Shown: positions 55,145 to 64,000, counted from the stretch's first letter. The stretch is 64,000 bases of DNA from Anaerobiospirillum thomasii (GCF_900445255.1 NZ_UAPU01000005.1:693001-757000); one strand, 5' to 3'. Notes: generated by a model from the sequence alone, not told the origin. A program made the numbers and translations.

Positions 55145-55750
55145 ATGTCTGATTTTGAAAATCTGTTAAAAGAGCAGATTGAGTCTGAAGATACAGAAAG
55201 TTTTGAGAAAGTGGCAACTGATGTTAAAAAGATAGTACAGGATAAAATTGCCACTAAAAGTGCTCTTATGGACAAGGAGCTTGCCAAAATCCGTCAGGAC
55301 AGTGCCAGCACTGATAAAAAGCAGGAGACAGATCATGTCTCATCATCCTTTGTAACCATGGTTGATCCAAATGATGTGCTAAGCTATAAAACCCCAGGCA
55401 CTCAGCCTTTGATGCTGCGCAAGCTTAAAAACGGTGAATATCGTGAGGCTGATTTTATCGATCTGCATGGCAAGACACTTGAGCAGGCCTATGATTTGAC
55501 CCGTCATTTTATAGCTCATGCCAGAGAGCATGAATTTCGCTGTGTACTTATCATTCATGGCAAAGGCATGAATCAAAGACCAAAGGCGCAGTTAAAAAGC
55601 TATGTCAATCACTGGCTCAAGCAGATGAAGGATGTGCTGGCCTTTCACAGTGCCCCTGACTTTAAAGGCGGTACAGGCGCTGTCATGATCATTTTAAAAA
55701 AAGGTGATAAGAGCTCTGCTATAAACAGAGAGGAGCATGCAAGACGCTAG
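55145..55750 (+). CDS. Smr-domain endonuclease family protein
   Basis: 201 residues. The C-terminal Smr domain is clear: FIDLHGKTLEQAYDL, LIIHGKGMN and GGTGAVMIILKKG carry the LDLHG-, HGKG- and GTG-type motifs. The N-terminal half is charged. It resembles SmrA/SmrB (YdaL/YfcN); SmrB cleaves mRNA of collided ribosomes in E. coli, and which member this is cannot be settled. It follows the CobD-like gene by 50 bases, on the same strand. An IS element inserted about 125 bases beyond its stop. Confidence 0.8.
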   Translation: MSDFENLLKEQIESEDTESFEKVATDVKKIVQDKIATKSALMDKELAKIRQDSASTDKKQETDHVSSSFVTMVDPNDVLSYKTPGTQPLMLRKLKNGEYREADFIDLHGKTLEQAYDLTRHFIAHAREHEFRCVLIIHGKGMNQRPKAQLKSYVNHWLKQMKDVLAFHSAPDFKGGTGAVMIILKKGDKSSAINREEHARR

Positions 55751-56051
55751 TTGCGCTGTTTTTCTTATAACTCGTATTGCTCTTATCTCTTTTTATTTAA
55801 AGCTTTAAAAAGCTCTTTATGATAGTGTGCTGCTCTTACATTTAAGATCTTATACAAAGTAACTCTCAGATACAACCCATAAAGTGCGTCTATAGATAAG
55901 TATAGGCGCATTAATTTTTTCCGGCTCTATCTTTACCTAAAAATAATTACAACACTTTGATATTTATTTAAATATTTTTTATTTACCTCTGGCAATTCTA
56001 ATTTACTTATGCTATCATAGGTACGTATTATTGCACATCTATGAGGTTAAT

Positions 56052-57899
56052 ATGGCTGAGCTTATCATTCCTACACTTCCATCTTTGCTTGTCAACAAAG
56101 GTAGCAAGTACGACGTTTACTATGTATACACCTATCAAAATGTATGGAACTCTGAGAAAAAGCGCTCTGAGCGTAAGAACTCTAAAAAAGTGGGTGTTAT
56201 TCATGGCGGCACTAAAGATGGTCTTATTCAATGGGATGAGAGCTTTATTCAGCAGTATCCTGAGCTTGAGCACATTGATACATTCAGAGAAAATGGTAAA
56301 TATATTTTTAAACCAAAAGCATATGATGAGACCACGGCTCTTACCATTGAGCGCCCATCTAAAATCTATCATGCTGGCGCTACCTATGCCCTTGATAATA
56401 TTGTTGCTCAGTCTCATCTTGGTAAAGCTCTTGCCAATGCCTTCCCTCAGCATAATGACTTTAAGAAAATACTCTCTGTTGCTTATTTCCTTATATTAAA
56501 CAGAGATAATAATATCTCTTTGTATGAAGACTTTGCTGAGAGCACTAGACTGCCGTATCAGCGTGAACTGTCAAGCTCTGCAATTCATAGACTCTTTGCC
56601 AGAATTGAACCTCATGACGTTGAGCGTTTTATACAGTTCATGACAGACTACTTTATTAAACATAACTATAAAGATGATGAAAATATCTTTTTAGCCTTTG
56701 ATTCAACCTCCATCTCAACCCACTCTCAAAACCTCTCTTTAGCAGAGAATGGTAAAAACAAAGATGGAGATGAAATGCCACAGATAAATGTACTAATGCT
56801 TACAGATCAGAAAACCGGCATTCCTTTATACTACAGGGCATACAATGGAGCTGTTCCTGACGTTGTTACCTTGCGCCGTACCATTGCTGATGCTACAAGA
56901 CACAACTTTAATAAAAATCTTGTGTTTGTTATGGATAAAGCCTATCCTTCAGCAGCAAATCTCAATGACTGCATGTGCAACAATGTAAGCTTTGTGGCCA
57001 ATATGAAAACCAATGTTGCCGGCAGTTTCACTCAGGATGAAATCAATGCAAATTATAACGACCTGATCTCAAGAGCAAGCTACAACCGTCAAATCAAGCA
57101 GAACATATTTACCGTTAAGATTAAATGGAAATATGATGCTTATCCTGTGCATGGTAAAAATAAAAGCTATAAAGATGAAAAAGAACTGTTTTTACATCTG
57201 TACTATGACCAGCAGATACACAATAAATCCTCTGAGGTAATTACGCAAAATGCTGCTCTGGTGTGCGAGATCCTCAATAATGGCGGTGAAATAAAGCACG
57301 AAGCTCTAAAATCGATAAAAGAGCGTTTTGTAGTCTTTGATGATAAGCGAAAGGCCTGGATCATATCTGACTTAAAGGTTGAAGAGCATATCAAATATAA
57401 AGGCATCAGAGCACTTCTTACAGACTGCGAGCAGGATGCTGTCAAATGCTATGAAGCCTATTATGACCGTAATGAGGTTGAATATGCCTTTAATACGCTT
57501 AAATATAGACTTCACTGCAACAGAGCTAAATGTCATACAAATGAAGGATTTTATGGACGTATATTCACGCAGTTTATAGCTACTTCTATTGCTATTATGT
57601 TTAGAAAGAGGATTAAGGAGTTTAAAAATAATATTAAAAGCGCAAATATTAGAAATAAGGTGCTTTACTGCAGTGATAACAAGATCCTCTCATCGCTCAA
57701 CAATATAATGCTTTTAGTTACCCAAAGAGGTAATTTTTACGACGAAGTGGTAGGCAAGAAGGCAGACTTTTTCAGGGCATTAAATATTGAAATACCGTGC
57801 AGTACAAAGGATGGATATGATCTTATCTCTGGACTAACTGACGAGAATGAGAATGATATTGATGCCGAGGATCCAATCTTTGATGATATCTTTGCTTAA
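56052..57899 (+). CDS. IS1634-family transposase
   Basis: 615 residues. ATG 56052 has GAGGT upstream; the 7 residues of the longer frame from 56031 are not needed. DDE-type catalytic core: first Asp in FLAFDSTSIS, second Asp in VFVMDKAYPS, Glu in YYDRNEVEYAFNTLK, as in the IS1634 branch of the IS4-like superfamily. The N-terminus, PSLLVNKGSKYDVYYVY, resembles the leading part of relatives. Intact and apparently functional. It is followed inside the element by a strong hairpin terminator. Confidence 0.88.
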   Translation: MAELIIPTLPSLLVNKGSKYDVYYVYTYQNVWNSEKKRSERKNSKKVGVIHGGTKDGLIQWDESFIQQYPELEHIDTFRENGKYIFKPKAYDETTALTIERPSKIYHAGATYALDNIVAQSHLGKALANAFPQHNDFKKILSVAYFLILNRDNNISLYEDFAESTRLPYQRELSSSAIHRLFARIEPHDVERFIQFMTDYFIKHNYKDDENIFLAFDSTSISTHSQNLSLAENGKNKDGDEMPQINVLMLTDQKTGIPLYYRAYNGAVPDVVTLRRTIADATRHNFNKNLVFVMDKAYPSAANLNDCMCNNVSFVANMKTNVAGSFTQDEINANYNDLISRASYNRQIKQNIFTVKIKWKYDAYPVHGKNKSYKDEKELFLHLYYDQQIHNKSSEVITQNAALVCEILNNGGEIKHEALKSIKERFVVFDDKRKAWIISDLKVEEHIKYKGIRALLTDCEQDAVKCYEAYYDRNEVEYAFNTLKYRLHCNRAKCHTNEGFYGRIFTQFIATSIAIMFRKRIKEFKNNIKSANIRNKVLYCSDNKILSSLNNIMLLVTQRGNFYDEVVGKKADFFRALNIEIPCSTKDGYDLISGLTDENENDIDAEDPIFDDIFA

Positions 57900-57905
57900 A
57901 ACTAA

Positions 57906-57930
57906 GGTAGGCTACTAGGCCTACCTTTTT
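57906..57930 (+). terminator. Terminator of the IS transposase
   Basis: GGTAGGC (57906-57912) and GCCTACC (57919-57925) form a stem followed by TTTTT, 6 bases beyond the transposase stop. Confidence 0.8.
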
Positions 57931-57980
57931 CCAATAAGGCACCAATCTAGATCAGTAAATTGGCGCACTTTATGGGATAC

Positions 57981-58004
57981 AAAAAAGGCCCTGCTAAGGC
58001 CTTT
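57981..58004 (-). terminator. Terminator of the VC2046-family gene
   Basis: AAAGGCC (57984-57990) pairs with GGCCTTT (57998-58004); the minus strand then has six T residues. It lies immediately beside the right target duplication of the IS. Confidence 0.75.
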
Positions 58005-58039
58005 GACTATATTTGTATTACATAAATTGTGCAGTGATT

Positions 58040-58555
58040 TTATGAGGCTAGAGCCTTGGCCTCTTTAATCTCATCTAAAACTAAAAAGCCATCGCCACTT
58101 TCCATAAGAGGCACACTCTGAGTCTCAAGACCGTTGAACTGACGTCTTAATTTTTCCTGCTTTAGAGGTGGCAGCTCAGCTAAAACCTCTGGGGCTATAT
58201 CATAGCGTACAGGACATAAAGGTGGCTGATGCAGACAGTTGTGCAGTCTTATAGAATTTAAACCCTGAATGTGCAGCACATCGGCCATATTGGCGCCGGC
58301 GCTGAAATCACAAGGCTCGGCATATTTTTTGACAGGCTGCGGCAGATTGAATTTGCGGCGCAGAGCCTCGTCACCTACTATACCCTGACTTACAGCCTTT
58401 TCATTGACAATAGTTGTATCTGTAACATCAGCAGAGAGCATGGAGAGCATCAGAGCAAAATCGGCATGATTTGAGGTCTGCAGTGATTCATTTAATCTCT
58501 GACCTAACTGCAGTTCATCTACAAGATATATGTCTCTGATATTTGAAGCTAGCAC
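58040..58555 (-). CDS. VC2046/SO_2500-family protein
   Basis: 171 residues, cytoplasmic. It starts with GTG, behind GGGGAC at about 6 bases. The start LVDELQLGQRLNESLQTSNHADFALMLSMLSADV matches the VC2046 family (ELQLG-RLN------ADF-LLLAML-ED), then LRRKFNLPQP and later IRLHNCLHQPPLCPVRYD. Function is unknown; family found in gammaproteobacteria. It lies downstream of asd on the same strand but is separated from it by a terminator, so it has its own promoter in the small gap. An inverted repeat TTAACTG/CAGTTAA (58572-58590) lies just upstream. Confidence 0.7.
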   Translation of the reverse strand: MLASNIRDIYLVDELQLGQRLNESLQTSNHADFALMLSMLSADVTDTTIVNEKAVSQGIVGDEALRRKFNLPQPVKKYAEPCDFSAGANMADVLHIQGLNSIRLHNCLHQPPLCPVRYDIAPEVLAELPPLKQEKLRRQFNGLETQSVPLMESGDGFLVLDEIKEAKALAS

Positions 58556-58571
58556 GATCTGTCCCCTTTTC

Positions 58572-58590
58572 TTAACTGATATACAGTTAA
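58572..58590. promoter_or_regulatory. Inverted repeat upstream of the VC2046-family gene
   Basis: TTAACTG (58572-58578) and CAGTTAA (58584-58590) have a 5-base spacer (ATATA), about 17 bases upstream of the GTG start. Could be an operator; no factor known. Confidence 0.35.
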
Positions 58591-58629
58591 CGGAGACTTT
58601 GGTTTTTTCTTTAGTAAAAAAATTAAAAA

Positions 58630-58651
58630 AGCCTGTAATAATTTACAGGCT
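58630..58651 (-). terminator. Intrinsic terminator of asd
   Basis: AGCCTGTAA (58630-58638) and TTACAGGCT (58643-58651) form a stem; on the minus strand a run of T residues follows. It is 28 bases past the asd stop. Confidence 0.85.
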
Positions 58652-58678
58652 CTTTACCAAAGTGACTTTTACTTTAAA

Positions 58679-59794
58679 TTAATCTACAAGAATACGCAGC
58701 ATGCGGCGCAGAGGCTCGGCAGCACCCCAGAGCAGCTGATCGCCTACAGTAAAGGCAGATAAATACTGATCGCCCATCATCATTTTGCGTATACGGCCAA
58801 TTGGCACATTGAGCGAACCTGAGACATAGGTTGGTGTGAGTTTTTCAAGGGTCACATCCTTTTTATTCTCAATGACCTCAACCCACTGATTGTGTGAGCT
58901 GATAAGCGACTCAATAGTAGCCACATCCACGCTCTTTTTAAGCTTGATGGTAAGTGACTGACTGTGACAGCGCATGGAGCTGATGCGTACGCAGTTGCCA
59001 TCTACAGGCACAGTATTGTCTCCCAAAAGACCCAGAATCTTATTGGTCTCAACCATGCCCTTCCACTCCTCTCGGCTCTGACCTGATGGCATTTCCTTGT
59101 CAATCCAAGGCAGCACACTGCCGGCAAGAGGGGCACCAAAGTTTTCCTTAGGGAAGGTATCTGAGCGCATAGTCTCGCGTACCTTCTTTTCTATAACTAA
59201 GATTGAGGATTTTTCATCGGCAAGCTGCGCTTTGACACTCTCGTGCAGACAGCCCATCTGAGTTAAAAGCTCGCGCATGTTTTTAGCGCCGGCACCTGAG
59301 GCTGCCTGATAGGTTGATGATGAAATCCACTCAATTAAATTCTCTTTAAAGAGACCGGCTAATGCCATTAGCATCAATGATACAGTGCAGTTGCCACCTA
59401 CAAAGGTTTTAAGACCTTTATCAAGGGCTGTATCAATTACAGCTCGGTTGACAGGATCTAGAATAATCACGGCATTATCGGCCATGCGCAGTGATGAGGC
59501 AGCATCAATCCAGTAGCCTTTAAAGCCTTTGTCCATAAGGGCCTGATAGACTTTCTGAGTATAGTCGCCACCCTGACAGGTGATAATAATATCCATACCC
59601 ATAAGCGCATCTAAATCATAGGCATCTAAAAGTACGCTGCTGCCAAGATTTTTAACAGCAGGTGCACTCTGACCTGCCTGAGATGTAGTGAAAAAATATG
59701 ACTCTACAAGATCAAAATCATTTTCACAGAGCATGCGATCGACTAAAACCGATCCTACCATGCCGCGCCAACCTACCATGCCTAGCTTTTGCAT
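58679..59794 (-). CDS. asd: Aspartate-semialdehyde dehydrogenase
   Basis: 371 residues; makes aspartate semialdehyde for lysine, threonine, methionine and diaminopimelate. NADP-binding GWRGMVGSVLV at residue 7, the catalytic Cys in GGNCTVSLMLMA, and the C-terminal dimer part RRMLRILVD. Length matches the Gram-negative type (367 in E. coli). It is 36 bases after the gene at 59831, on the same strand, so may share its transcript; a terminator follows. Confidence 0.96.
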   Translation of the reverse strand: MQKLGMVGWRGMVGSVLVDRMLCENDFDLVESYFFTTSQAGQSAPAVKNLGSSVLLDAYDLDALMGMDIIITCQGGDYTQKVYQALMDKGFKGYWIDAASSLRMADNAVIILDPVNRAVIDTALDKGLKTFVGGNCTVSLMLMALAGLFKENLIEWISSSTYQAASGAGAKNMRELLTQMGCLHESVKAQLADEKSSILVIEKKVRETMRSDTFPKENFGAPLAGSVLPWIDKEMPSGQSREEWKGMVETNKILGLLGDNTVPVDGNCVRISSMRCHSQSLTIKLKKSVDVATIESLISSHNQWVEVIENKKDVTLEKLTPTYVSGSLNVPIGRIRKMMMGDQYLSAFTVGDQLLWGAAEPLRRMLRILVD

Positions 59795-59830
59795 TTAAAA
59801 ACCTCAAAATCAGAATTGTTGTAAATTTAA

Positions 59831-60916
59831 TCACTGTTGTGATGGCCCTTTTGTGCAGTGCTCAATATTTATAGTACGCTCAAAGGAATTGTCATCGCTT
59901 TTTAATAATACAGTTACTTTGCGCCCAGATAAAACAATACTGCCAATTAATGGGTTATTGCACAGATTTTGTGCGTTCCTGACTATTCTATCCAGACTTT
60001 CTTCCCTTTGTTGTGCATCAACATGAGCATAAAGGTCTGCATCCTTGACTATGGTCATGATAAATTCCTGATCCTTATCCTCAATAGCTGTCATTGTGGT
60101 GTGCTCGTCAAGCTGCAAAGGCAGTGAGGCTATCATATCCTCAACTGAATTGATATCAGTGCGAAAGTTCTGCACATAGTAATAGTAGGCGGCAAAGCCA
60201 AGACAGACTATTAAAGCTATCTTGCTGTTGCGTCTGAATTTATCCTTTTTAGTTTCAATAAATCTGTTTTGTTCCTGCATGGCTGCAACCTTATGATAGT
60301 AACGTGACTCTTTATAGCGCACATCCTTGGTCTCATCTTCATCATCAACACCTCGGTTGATGGCATCAAGTCTCCTTTGAATATGCTCTGGCAGTGTAAA
60401 AAAGGTATTGTAGGAGCGGCGTTTTTCACCCTTTATGGCATATTTGGCATTTAAAGCATTTTGATAAAAACGTGAGCCGTCATTGTTCTCAAGGGCATCG
60501 CCCATAAAGCGCCCCTGATTTAAATAATGATTGTTGACACAAAAAAGTGAGTTTAAAGATACAGAGGCGGCGTAATACCTGTCGCGCGATCTGTAATCGC
60601 GTGCTGTTTTCATACTGCCCATATACTTATCCTGATAAAAGCTCTCTTTAAAGTCTGCAGCTCCATTATCTTTGGCTTTATACAAAGACAGCTGATTAAA
60701 ATCCATGCTGTCTTTGATACTGTGCCTGCCATCTGCCTGCATAGCTAATATTTTGCTCTTTACAGGCAATGACAAAGGCTGCTGCATCAATAGCGTATAG
60801 ATTTTATTTATATAAAGAGGATCAGGCAGATTAAGCGTGGCCTGATACACAAGAGCAGAACTGTCTTCAGTGCCCTCTTTGCTGCTGCCGCTGGTTTTTA
60901 ATATAAAAAGACTCAT
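59831..60916 (-). CDS. Single-pass membrane protein of unknown function
   Basis: 361 residues, not recognised. The first 225 residues are soluble and basic or acidic by turns; one membrane helix is near residues 230-250 (SKIALIVCLGFAAYYYYVQ), preceded by a positive stretch KKDKFRRN, so the C-terminal 110 residues face the periplasm. That part has a repeated alpha/beta-looking pattern (SIVLSGRKVTVLLKSDD) and an NxCx..IGSIVL stretch. The gene precedes asd by 36 bases; its relation to asd is not known. It may be an envelope protein of this lineage. Confidence 0.6.
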   Translation of the reverse strand: MSLFILKTSGSSKEGTEDSSALVYQATLNLPDPLYINKIYTLLMQQPLSLPVKSKILAMQADGRHSIKDSMDFNQLSLYKAKDNGAADFKESFYQDKYMGSMKTARDYRSRDRYYAASVSLNSLFCVNNHYLNQGRFMGDALENNDGSRFYQNALNAKYAIKGEKRRSYNTFFTLPEHIQRRLDAINRGVDDEDETKDVRYKESRYYHKVAAMQEQNRFIETKKDKFRRNSKIALIVCLGFAAYYYYVQNFRTDINSVEDMIASLPLQLDEHTTMTAIEDKDQEFIMTIVKDADLYAHVDAQQREESLDRIVRNAQNLCNNPLIGSIVLSGRKVTVLLKSDDNSFERTINIEHCTKGPSQQ

Positions 60917-61226
60917 TTATGTCACACAAAATCATGATAACAACGCGCTCTATTGTAGCATGAGTTTTAAAGTGCACTTATCTAATTTAAAGCACTACTA
61001 GCTATCATAGTAAAGCACTGTCAGACTTTATTAAAAAGCCCCACAGCGCTTATGGCGCACAATGTATCATTCAGGGCCTTATTTGCAGGTACATGATTTA
61101 ACAGCATGTGTAACCAGAGCCTGCAAAGTGCTCATTATTTACATCATTTCTACAAAAGGCTTTATATATGTTATGATCTTAGACAATTTTTTTGTGTATC
61201 GTGCAATAGATTTTCAAGAGAGATTT
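60917..61226. promoter_or_regulatory. Intergenic region with the ycaO promoter
   Basis: 310 bases. A candidate sigma-70 promoter is TTTACA (near 61138) with TTTATA (near 61161), 17 bases apart; a TATGTTATGAT element lies a little downstream. No gene or hairpin was recognised here. Confidence 0.3.
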
Positions 61227-62999
61227 ATGTCTACTATACTCACTGGCAAAGATGCTCCTTTAGAGCAGACACTAGAACATTTTACCGACGTTGCCCGCAG
61301 ATTAAATCTGGATATTATTGAAGATAACTGGTTAAACCCAACTGACAATTTATGGTCTGTAAATATCAAAGAGGCCAGCTGCCCTCAAATCTTTGCCAAT
61401 GGCAAAGGTGCCTGCCGTGAGGCCGCTCTTGCCTCTGCCTATGGCGAACTTTTTGAAAGACTTGCAACCCACTGCAGTTTTAGTGACTACTATCTTGGCG
61501 ATGAAAATGCCAATGCTGAGTTTGTGCATTATTCAGATGAAAAGTGGACAGAGATTACAGATGAAAATCAGGATACACTGCCCAATGAGATTTTAAATGC
61601 CTCACTGCGCAAATTCTACACACAGCACAGCTCACTTACCTTAAAGAATCTTGTGGATCTGCAGTCGTCCTCCTATAAAAGAGGCGTATGCTCCATTCCC
61701 TTTACCAATGCAAGAAACGGCGAGGTTGTCTACTTCCCTGTCAATCTTTTAGACAATCTTTATGCCTCAAACGGTATGAGTGCCGGCAATTCAGACTATG
61801 AGGCTTTGGTGCAGGGTTTATCTGAGATCATTGAGCGCTATGTTAAAAATGAAATTATAAAAAGAGGCCTTGCCCTGCCACTCATCCCTGACGGTCTGCT
61901 TGAGAGATATCCAAAGTCCTTTAATACTCTAAAGGCCTTAAACGGTGGCAATCTTAAAGTCTGTGCCTATGATGCATCCTTGGGCGGCAAATTCCCTGTA
62001 GTGTGCGTAGTGCTCTTTAATCAGCGCAATGCCTCATGCTATGCAGCCTTTGGCTCACACCCTATCTTTGAGGTGGCCCTTGAGAGAACCCTGACCGAGC
62101 TGATGCAGGGCCGCTCCTTTAGCGATCTTGACAACTTTGAGGAGCCAACCTTTGATTTGGAGCAGACCTCAGACTGTGAAAACCTTATTTCACACTTTGT
62201 CGACTCAACAGGCGTGCTGCCAATTGAAATGTTTAAAAACATACCTGACTTTAGTTTTGTGTCCTGGGATTTTACAGGCTCAACCCATGATCAGTACAAA
62301 GCTTTGCGCTATATGGTCGACAAGCTTGGATTTGATGTCTATGTGCGCTCCTATAAGTTTTTAGATATCCCTGTCTACAGAATTATTGTGCCTGGCATGT
62401 CTGAGATCTACCCTATTGATGATCTCATCTACAATAACAACAATCAGGCCATTCTCTATCAGGAGGCCCTTATGACCCTGCCAGAGACGCAGGAGGATAA
62501 GGAGACCTATGTCAACTACCTTGATGAGCTTGAAAATGCGCAGTTTGCTGATGAGGCCTCATTATGTCAGATTTTAGGACTGCTGCCAGATGCCGGCAGT
62601 GCCTGGGAGAGTATGACTGTAGGCGAGCTTAAATGCTCTATTGCCATCTGTGCCGGTGAATTTGAAAGAGCACTTGAGTATGCCCGCTTTGTAGCCACCT
62701 TTGGCAAGCATAATTTAAGTTTGGAGCGTCTGCGTCTGTATCAGTGCCTTATCAAGAAACTTGAGCTCAAGCTTATGTCAAATCTTAAAGAGAATGACTA
62801 CTCAAAGGCACTTGAGACCATATACTCTAAAAAGACCTCAGATTGTGTACAAAGCCATCTTGACGGTAATGAGCAGTTCTTTAATCTAAATGCCACTGAT
62901 TTGAATCTCAAGGGCTTTTTATCCCATCAGGCTCTTATCCGCATTTATTTAAAGTTAAAAGAGCAGGATGCTAAAAAAAGCGGTAAGAAAAATGCTTAA
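61227..62999 (+). CDS. ycaO: YcaO-type protein (ribosomal protein S12 methylthiotransferase accessory factor)
   Basis: 590 residues. The ATG at 61227, after AAGAGAGATTT, matches the E. coli start and length (586); a longer frame from 61062 is a by-product. The YcaO ATP-binding domain is seen in GKGACREAALASAYGELFERLA, YSDYEAL-type NSDYEALVQGLSEIIERYV, and FEVALERTLTELMQGR. In E. coli YcaO aids RimO in modifying S12; no peptide-modification gene lies nearby, so that housekeeping role is favoured over RiPP cyclodehydration. The C-terminal 150 residues are helical and TPR-like. Overlaps lolB by 8 bases. Confidence 0.9.
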   Translation: MSTILTGKDAPLEQTLEHFTDVARRLNLDIIEDNWLNPTDNLWSVNIKEASCPQIFANGKGACREAALASAYGELFERLATHCSFSDYYLGDENANAEFVHYSDEKWTEITDENQDTLPNEILNASLRKFYTQHSSLTLKNLVDLQSSSYKRGVCSIPFTNARNGEVVYFPVNLLDNLYASNGMSAGNSDYEALVQGLSEIIERYVKNEIIKRGLALPLIPDGLLERYPKSFNTLKALNGGNLKVCAYDASLGGKFPVVCVVLFNQRNASCYAAFGSHPIFEVALERTLTELMQGRSFSDLDNFEEPTFDLEQTSDCENLISHFVDSTGVLPIEMFKNIPDFSFVSWDFTGSTHDQYKALRYMVDKLGFDVYVRSYKFLDIPVYRIIVPGMSEIYPIDDLIYNNNNQAILYQEALMTLPETQEDKETYVNYLDELENAQFADEASLCQILGLLPDAGSAWESMTVGELKCSIAICAGEFERALEYARFVATFGKHNLSLERLRLYQCLIKKLELKLMSNLKENDYSKALETIYSKKTSDCVQSHLDGNEQFFNLNATDLNLKGFLSHQALIRIYLKLKEQDAKKSGKKNA

Positions 63000-63552
63000 A
63001 AAGATAAAGATTGCAGGGTTTGCCACCCTGCTTGCTCTGTCCCTTACTGCCTGTCAGACAGCAGATCAGAGCTATAAAGCAGGCTATGATCAGCTACTTT
63101 TGCAGACTGTCTATGATAAAATTAAAATCACAGGGCGCATTGGCCTTATAAGCAAGGCACAAAAGACAAGCTTGCGCTTTGTACTTGAAAAGGATAAAAA
63201 TCTAAAGACTCTGCACCTTCTCTCCCCTATTGGCCACACTCTAGCCTCTTTGTTTATAACCGATAACTTTGTCAGATTAAAAAGCTCAGATGGTCAGATA
63301 GATGGCACCTCCTTAAAAGATGTGCTCTATGAGGCAACAGGTATTTCTCTGCCTGATGATAATATTCTTGCCCTTATAATGGGTGCCCTTGATGAGGTGA
63401 CCTTAGATAAAAAAGGCTATCCTCTAAAGGCTCAGGTTGGAGATTTTTTTATAAACTATAAAGGCTTTGCTACAAGACAGAGTCTGATGCTGCCATCTTC
63501 AATTGATATAAAGCACACAAACTACAGGCTTAAAATTGCGCTTGATGATTAA
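62992..63552 (+). CDS. lolB: Outer-membrane lipoprotein LolB
   Basis: 186 residues from ATG 62992 with GGTAAG upstream, overlapping the ycaO stop. Signal peptide with lipobox: FATLLALSLTAC, so Cys is the acylated residue. The rest, YDKIKITGRIGLISKAQKTSLRFVLEK, LHLLSPIGHTLASL and ITGISL-type segments, follows the LolB pattern. LolB receives lipoproteins from LolA at the outer membrane. The neighbouring ispE in the next position is the usual gammaproteobacterial arrangement lolB-ispE. Confidence 0.88.
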   Translation: MLKKIKIAGFATLLALSLTACQTADQSYKAGYDQLLLQTVYDKIKITGRIGLISKAQKTSLRFVLEKDKNLKTLHLLSPIGHTLASLFITDNFVRLKSSDGQIDGTSLKDVLYEATGISLPDDNILALIMGALDEVTLDKKGYPLKAQVGDFFINYKGFATRQSLMLPSSIDIKHTNYRLKIALDD

Positions 63553-63570
63553 ACTTATATAGGTTTTACT

Positions 63571-64000
63571 ATGCACTTTTCATGTATAAGCCCCTGTAAA
63601 TTAAACCTGTTTTTATATATTACAGGCAGACGTCCTGACAATTATCACAATCTGCAGACTCTGTTTGTAATTTTAGACAAAGGCGATAAGATGAGCTTTA
63701 ATTTATCTGATACTGATGCAGACAGTACAGATTATGCCTCGCTTATTGACATTAAAGGCCCATTTGACTTTGCCAAAGAGAAAAATCTTATTTTTAAGGC
63801 AGCCCTGGCCTTTTATAAAAAATATGATATAAGACGCCCTTTGTGTATTGAGGTTGAAAAATTCATACCAGAGGGGGCAGGTCTTGGAGGCGGCTCATCA
63901 AATGCCGCAACCACACTGCTGGTGCTAAATGCCATGTGCAGGATACATGCCACTGAGGATGATCTTATAGATCTTGGCAGGCAGCTTGGGGCAGATGTGC
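63571..64000 (+). CDS. ispE: 4-diphosphocytidyl-2-C-methyl-D-erythritol kinase, N-terminal part
   Basis: 143 codons are visible before the window ends. Start at ATG 63571 with AGG about 8 bases upstream, 18 bases after lolB. It begins with the CKLNLFL substrate loop (SPCKLNLFLYITGRRPDNYHNL) and carries the GHMP-kinase ATP loop PEGAGLGGGSSNAATTL. It acts in the non-mevalonate isoprenoid pathway. In other gammaproteobacteria prs usually follows. Confidence 0.92.
   Translation, partial: MHFSCISPCKLNLFLYITGRRPDNYHNLQTLFVILDKGDKMSFNLSDTDADSTDYASLIDIKGPFDFAKEKNLIFKAALAFYKKYDIRRPLCIEVEKFIPEGAGLGGGSSNAATTLLVLNAMCRIHATEDDLIDLGRQLGADV

Larger units (their letters stand above)
55876..57976 (+). mobile_element. 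Complete IS1634-like insertion sequence, 2,101 bp
   Basis: Terminal inverted repeats CCCATAAAGTGCG (55876-55888) and CGCACTTTATGGG (57964-57976) are perfect over 13 bases and bracket one intact transposase gene (56052-57899). ATACAA direct repeats touch both ends. The element sits between the Smr gene and the VC2046-family gene, in the region just before that gene's terminator hairpin, so it probably disrupts nothing essential. The intact ends and frame suggest recent arrival. Confidence 0.85.
55870..57982 (+). repeat. Target-site duplication ATACAA flanking the IS
   Basis: ATACAA at 55870-55875 and again at 57977-57982, directly touching the outer ends of the terminal inverted repeats. A 6-base duplication is expected for the IS1634-type element between them. 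Confidence 0.8.

Overview
The window looks like chromosome of an anaerobic or microaerophilic gammaproteobacterium, probably a gut or rumen member of the Succinivibrionaceae. This is inferred, not proven: the rsxABCDGE gene order and the cca / uppP / folB / tsaD / rpsU neighbourhood are enterobacterial in style, the Fe-S assembly genes are of the NIF (NifS/NifU) type, a sigma-54 flagellar promoter is present, and there are paired AAA-ATPase-like/PDDEXK genes of a kind common in gut anaerobes. Nearly everything has a clear Shine-Dalgarno sequence, and many gene ends carry intrinsic terminators.

Layout. 1-3075: a truncated unknown gene, then methionine importer genes, with metQ divergent from metNI. 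3220-7115: a very long acidic, low-complexity protein with a C-terminal membrane domain, and a small membrane protein. 7271-13796: nth divergent from the complete rsxABCDGE electron-transport operon. 13959-18302: a DUF3990-like protein, a lone flgE behind a canonical sigma-54 promoter, and a DUF4261 protein coupled to a 46-residue membrane peptide. 18438-20945: two decaying genes (an AlbA_2/winged-helix regulator and a DUF4143 ATPase). 21460-25735: a UvrA-like protein followed by two paralogous unknown proteins; a decayed copy of the uvrA-like 3' end between them shows they arose by tandem duplication. 25827-28801: a low-molecular-weight phosphatase and the bfd-like/nifU/nifS Fe-S operon.

29402-41991: two long AAA/PDDEXK paralogues flank copA-lrp, an ExeA-like ATPase pair and cca. 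The 3' ends of the two paralogues are almost identical, which suggests gene conversion. 41992-45357: uppP, folK, folB and tsaD, then rpsU divergent. 45505-49440: pgm-serB-radA. 49740-53207: a frameshifted unknown gene, then prfC-tatD. 53342-55750: mtn, a CobD/CbiB/AmpE-like membrane protein and an Smr endonuclease. 55876-57976: an intact IS1634-like insertion sequence with 13-bp terminal inverted repeats and a 6-bp target duplication. 58040-60916: a VC2046-family protein, asd and an unknown single-pass protein. 61227-64000: ycaO, lolB and the start of ispE.

The most unusual items are a NifU whose C-terminal Nfu domain has lost its CxxC together with an extra stand-alone Bfd-like protein; a CopA with a CopZ-like domain fused at its C-terminus and a possible internal start for it; the uvrA-like tandem duplication; the GTGGCAA repeats upstream of flgE; and the CobS-like membrane domain on the giant acidic protein. 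No tRNA, rRNA or CRISPR array was recognised.
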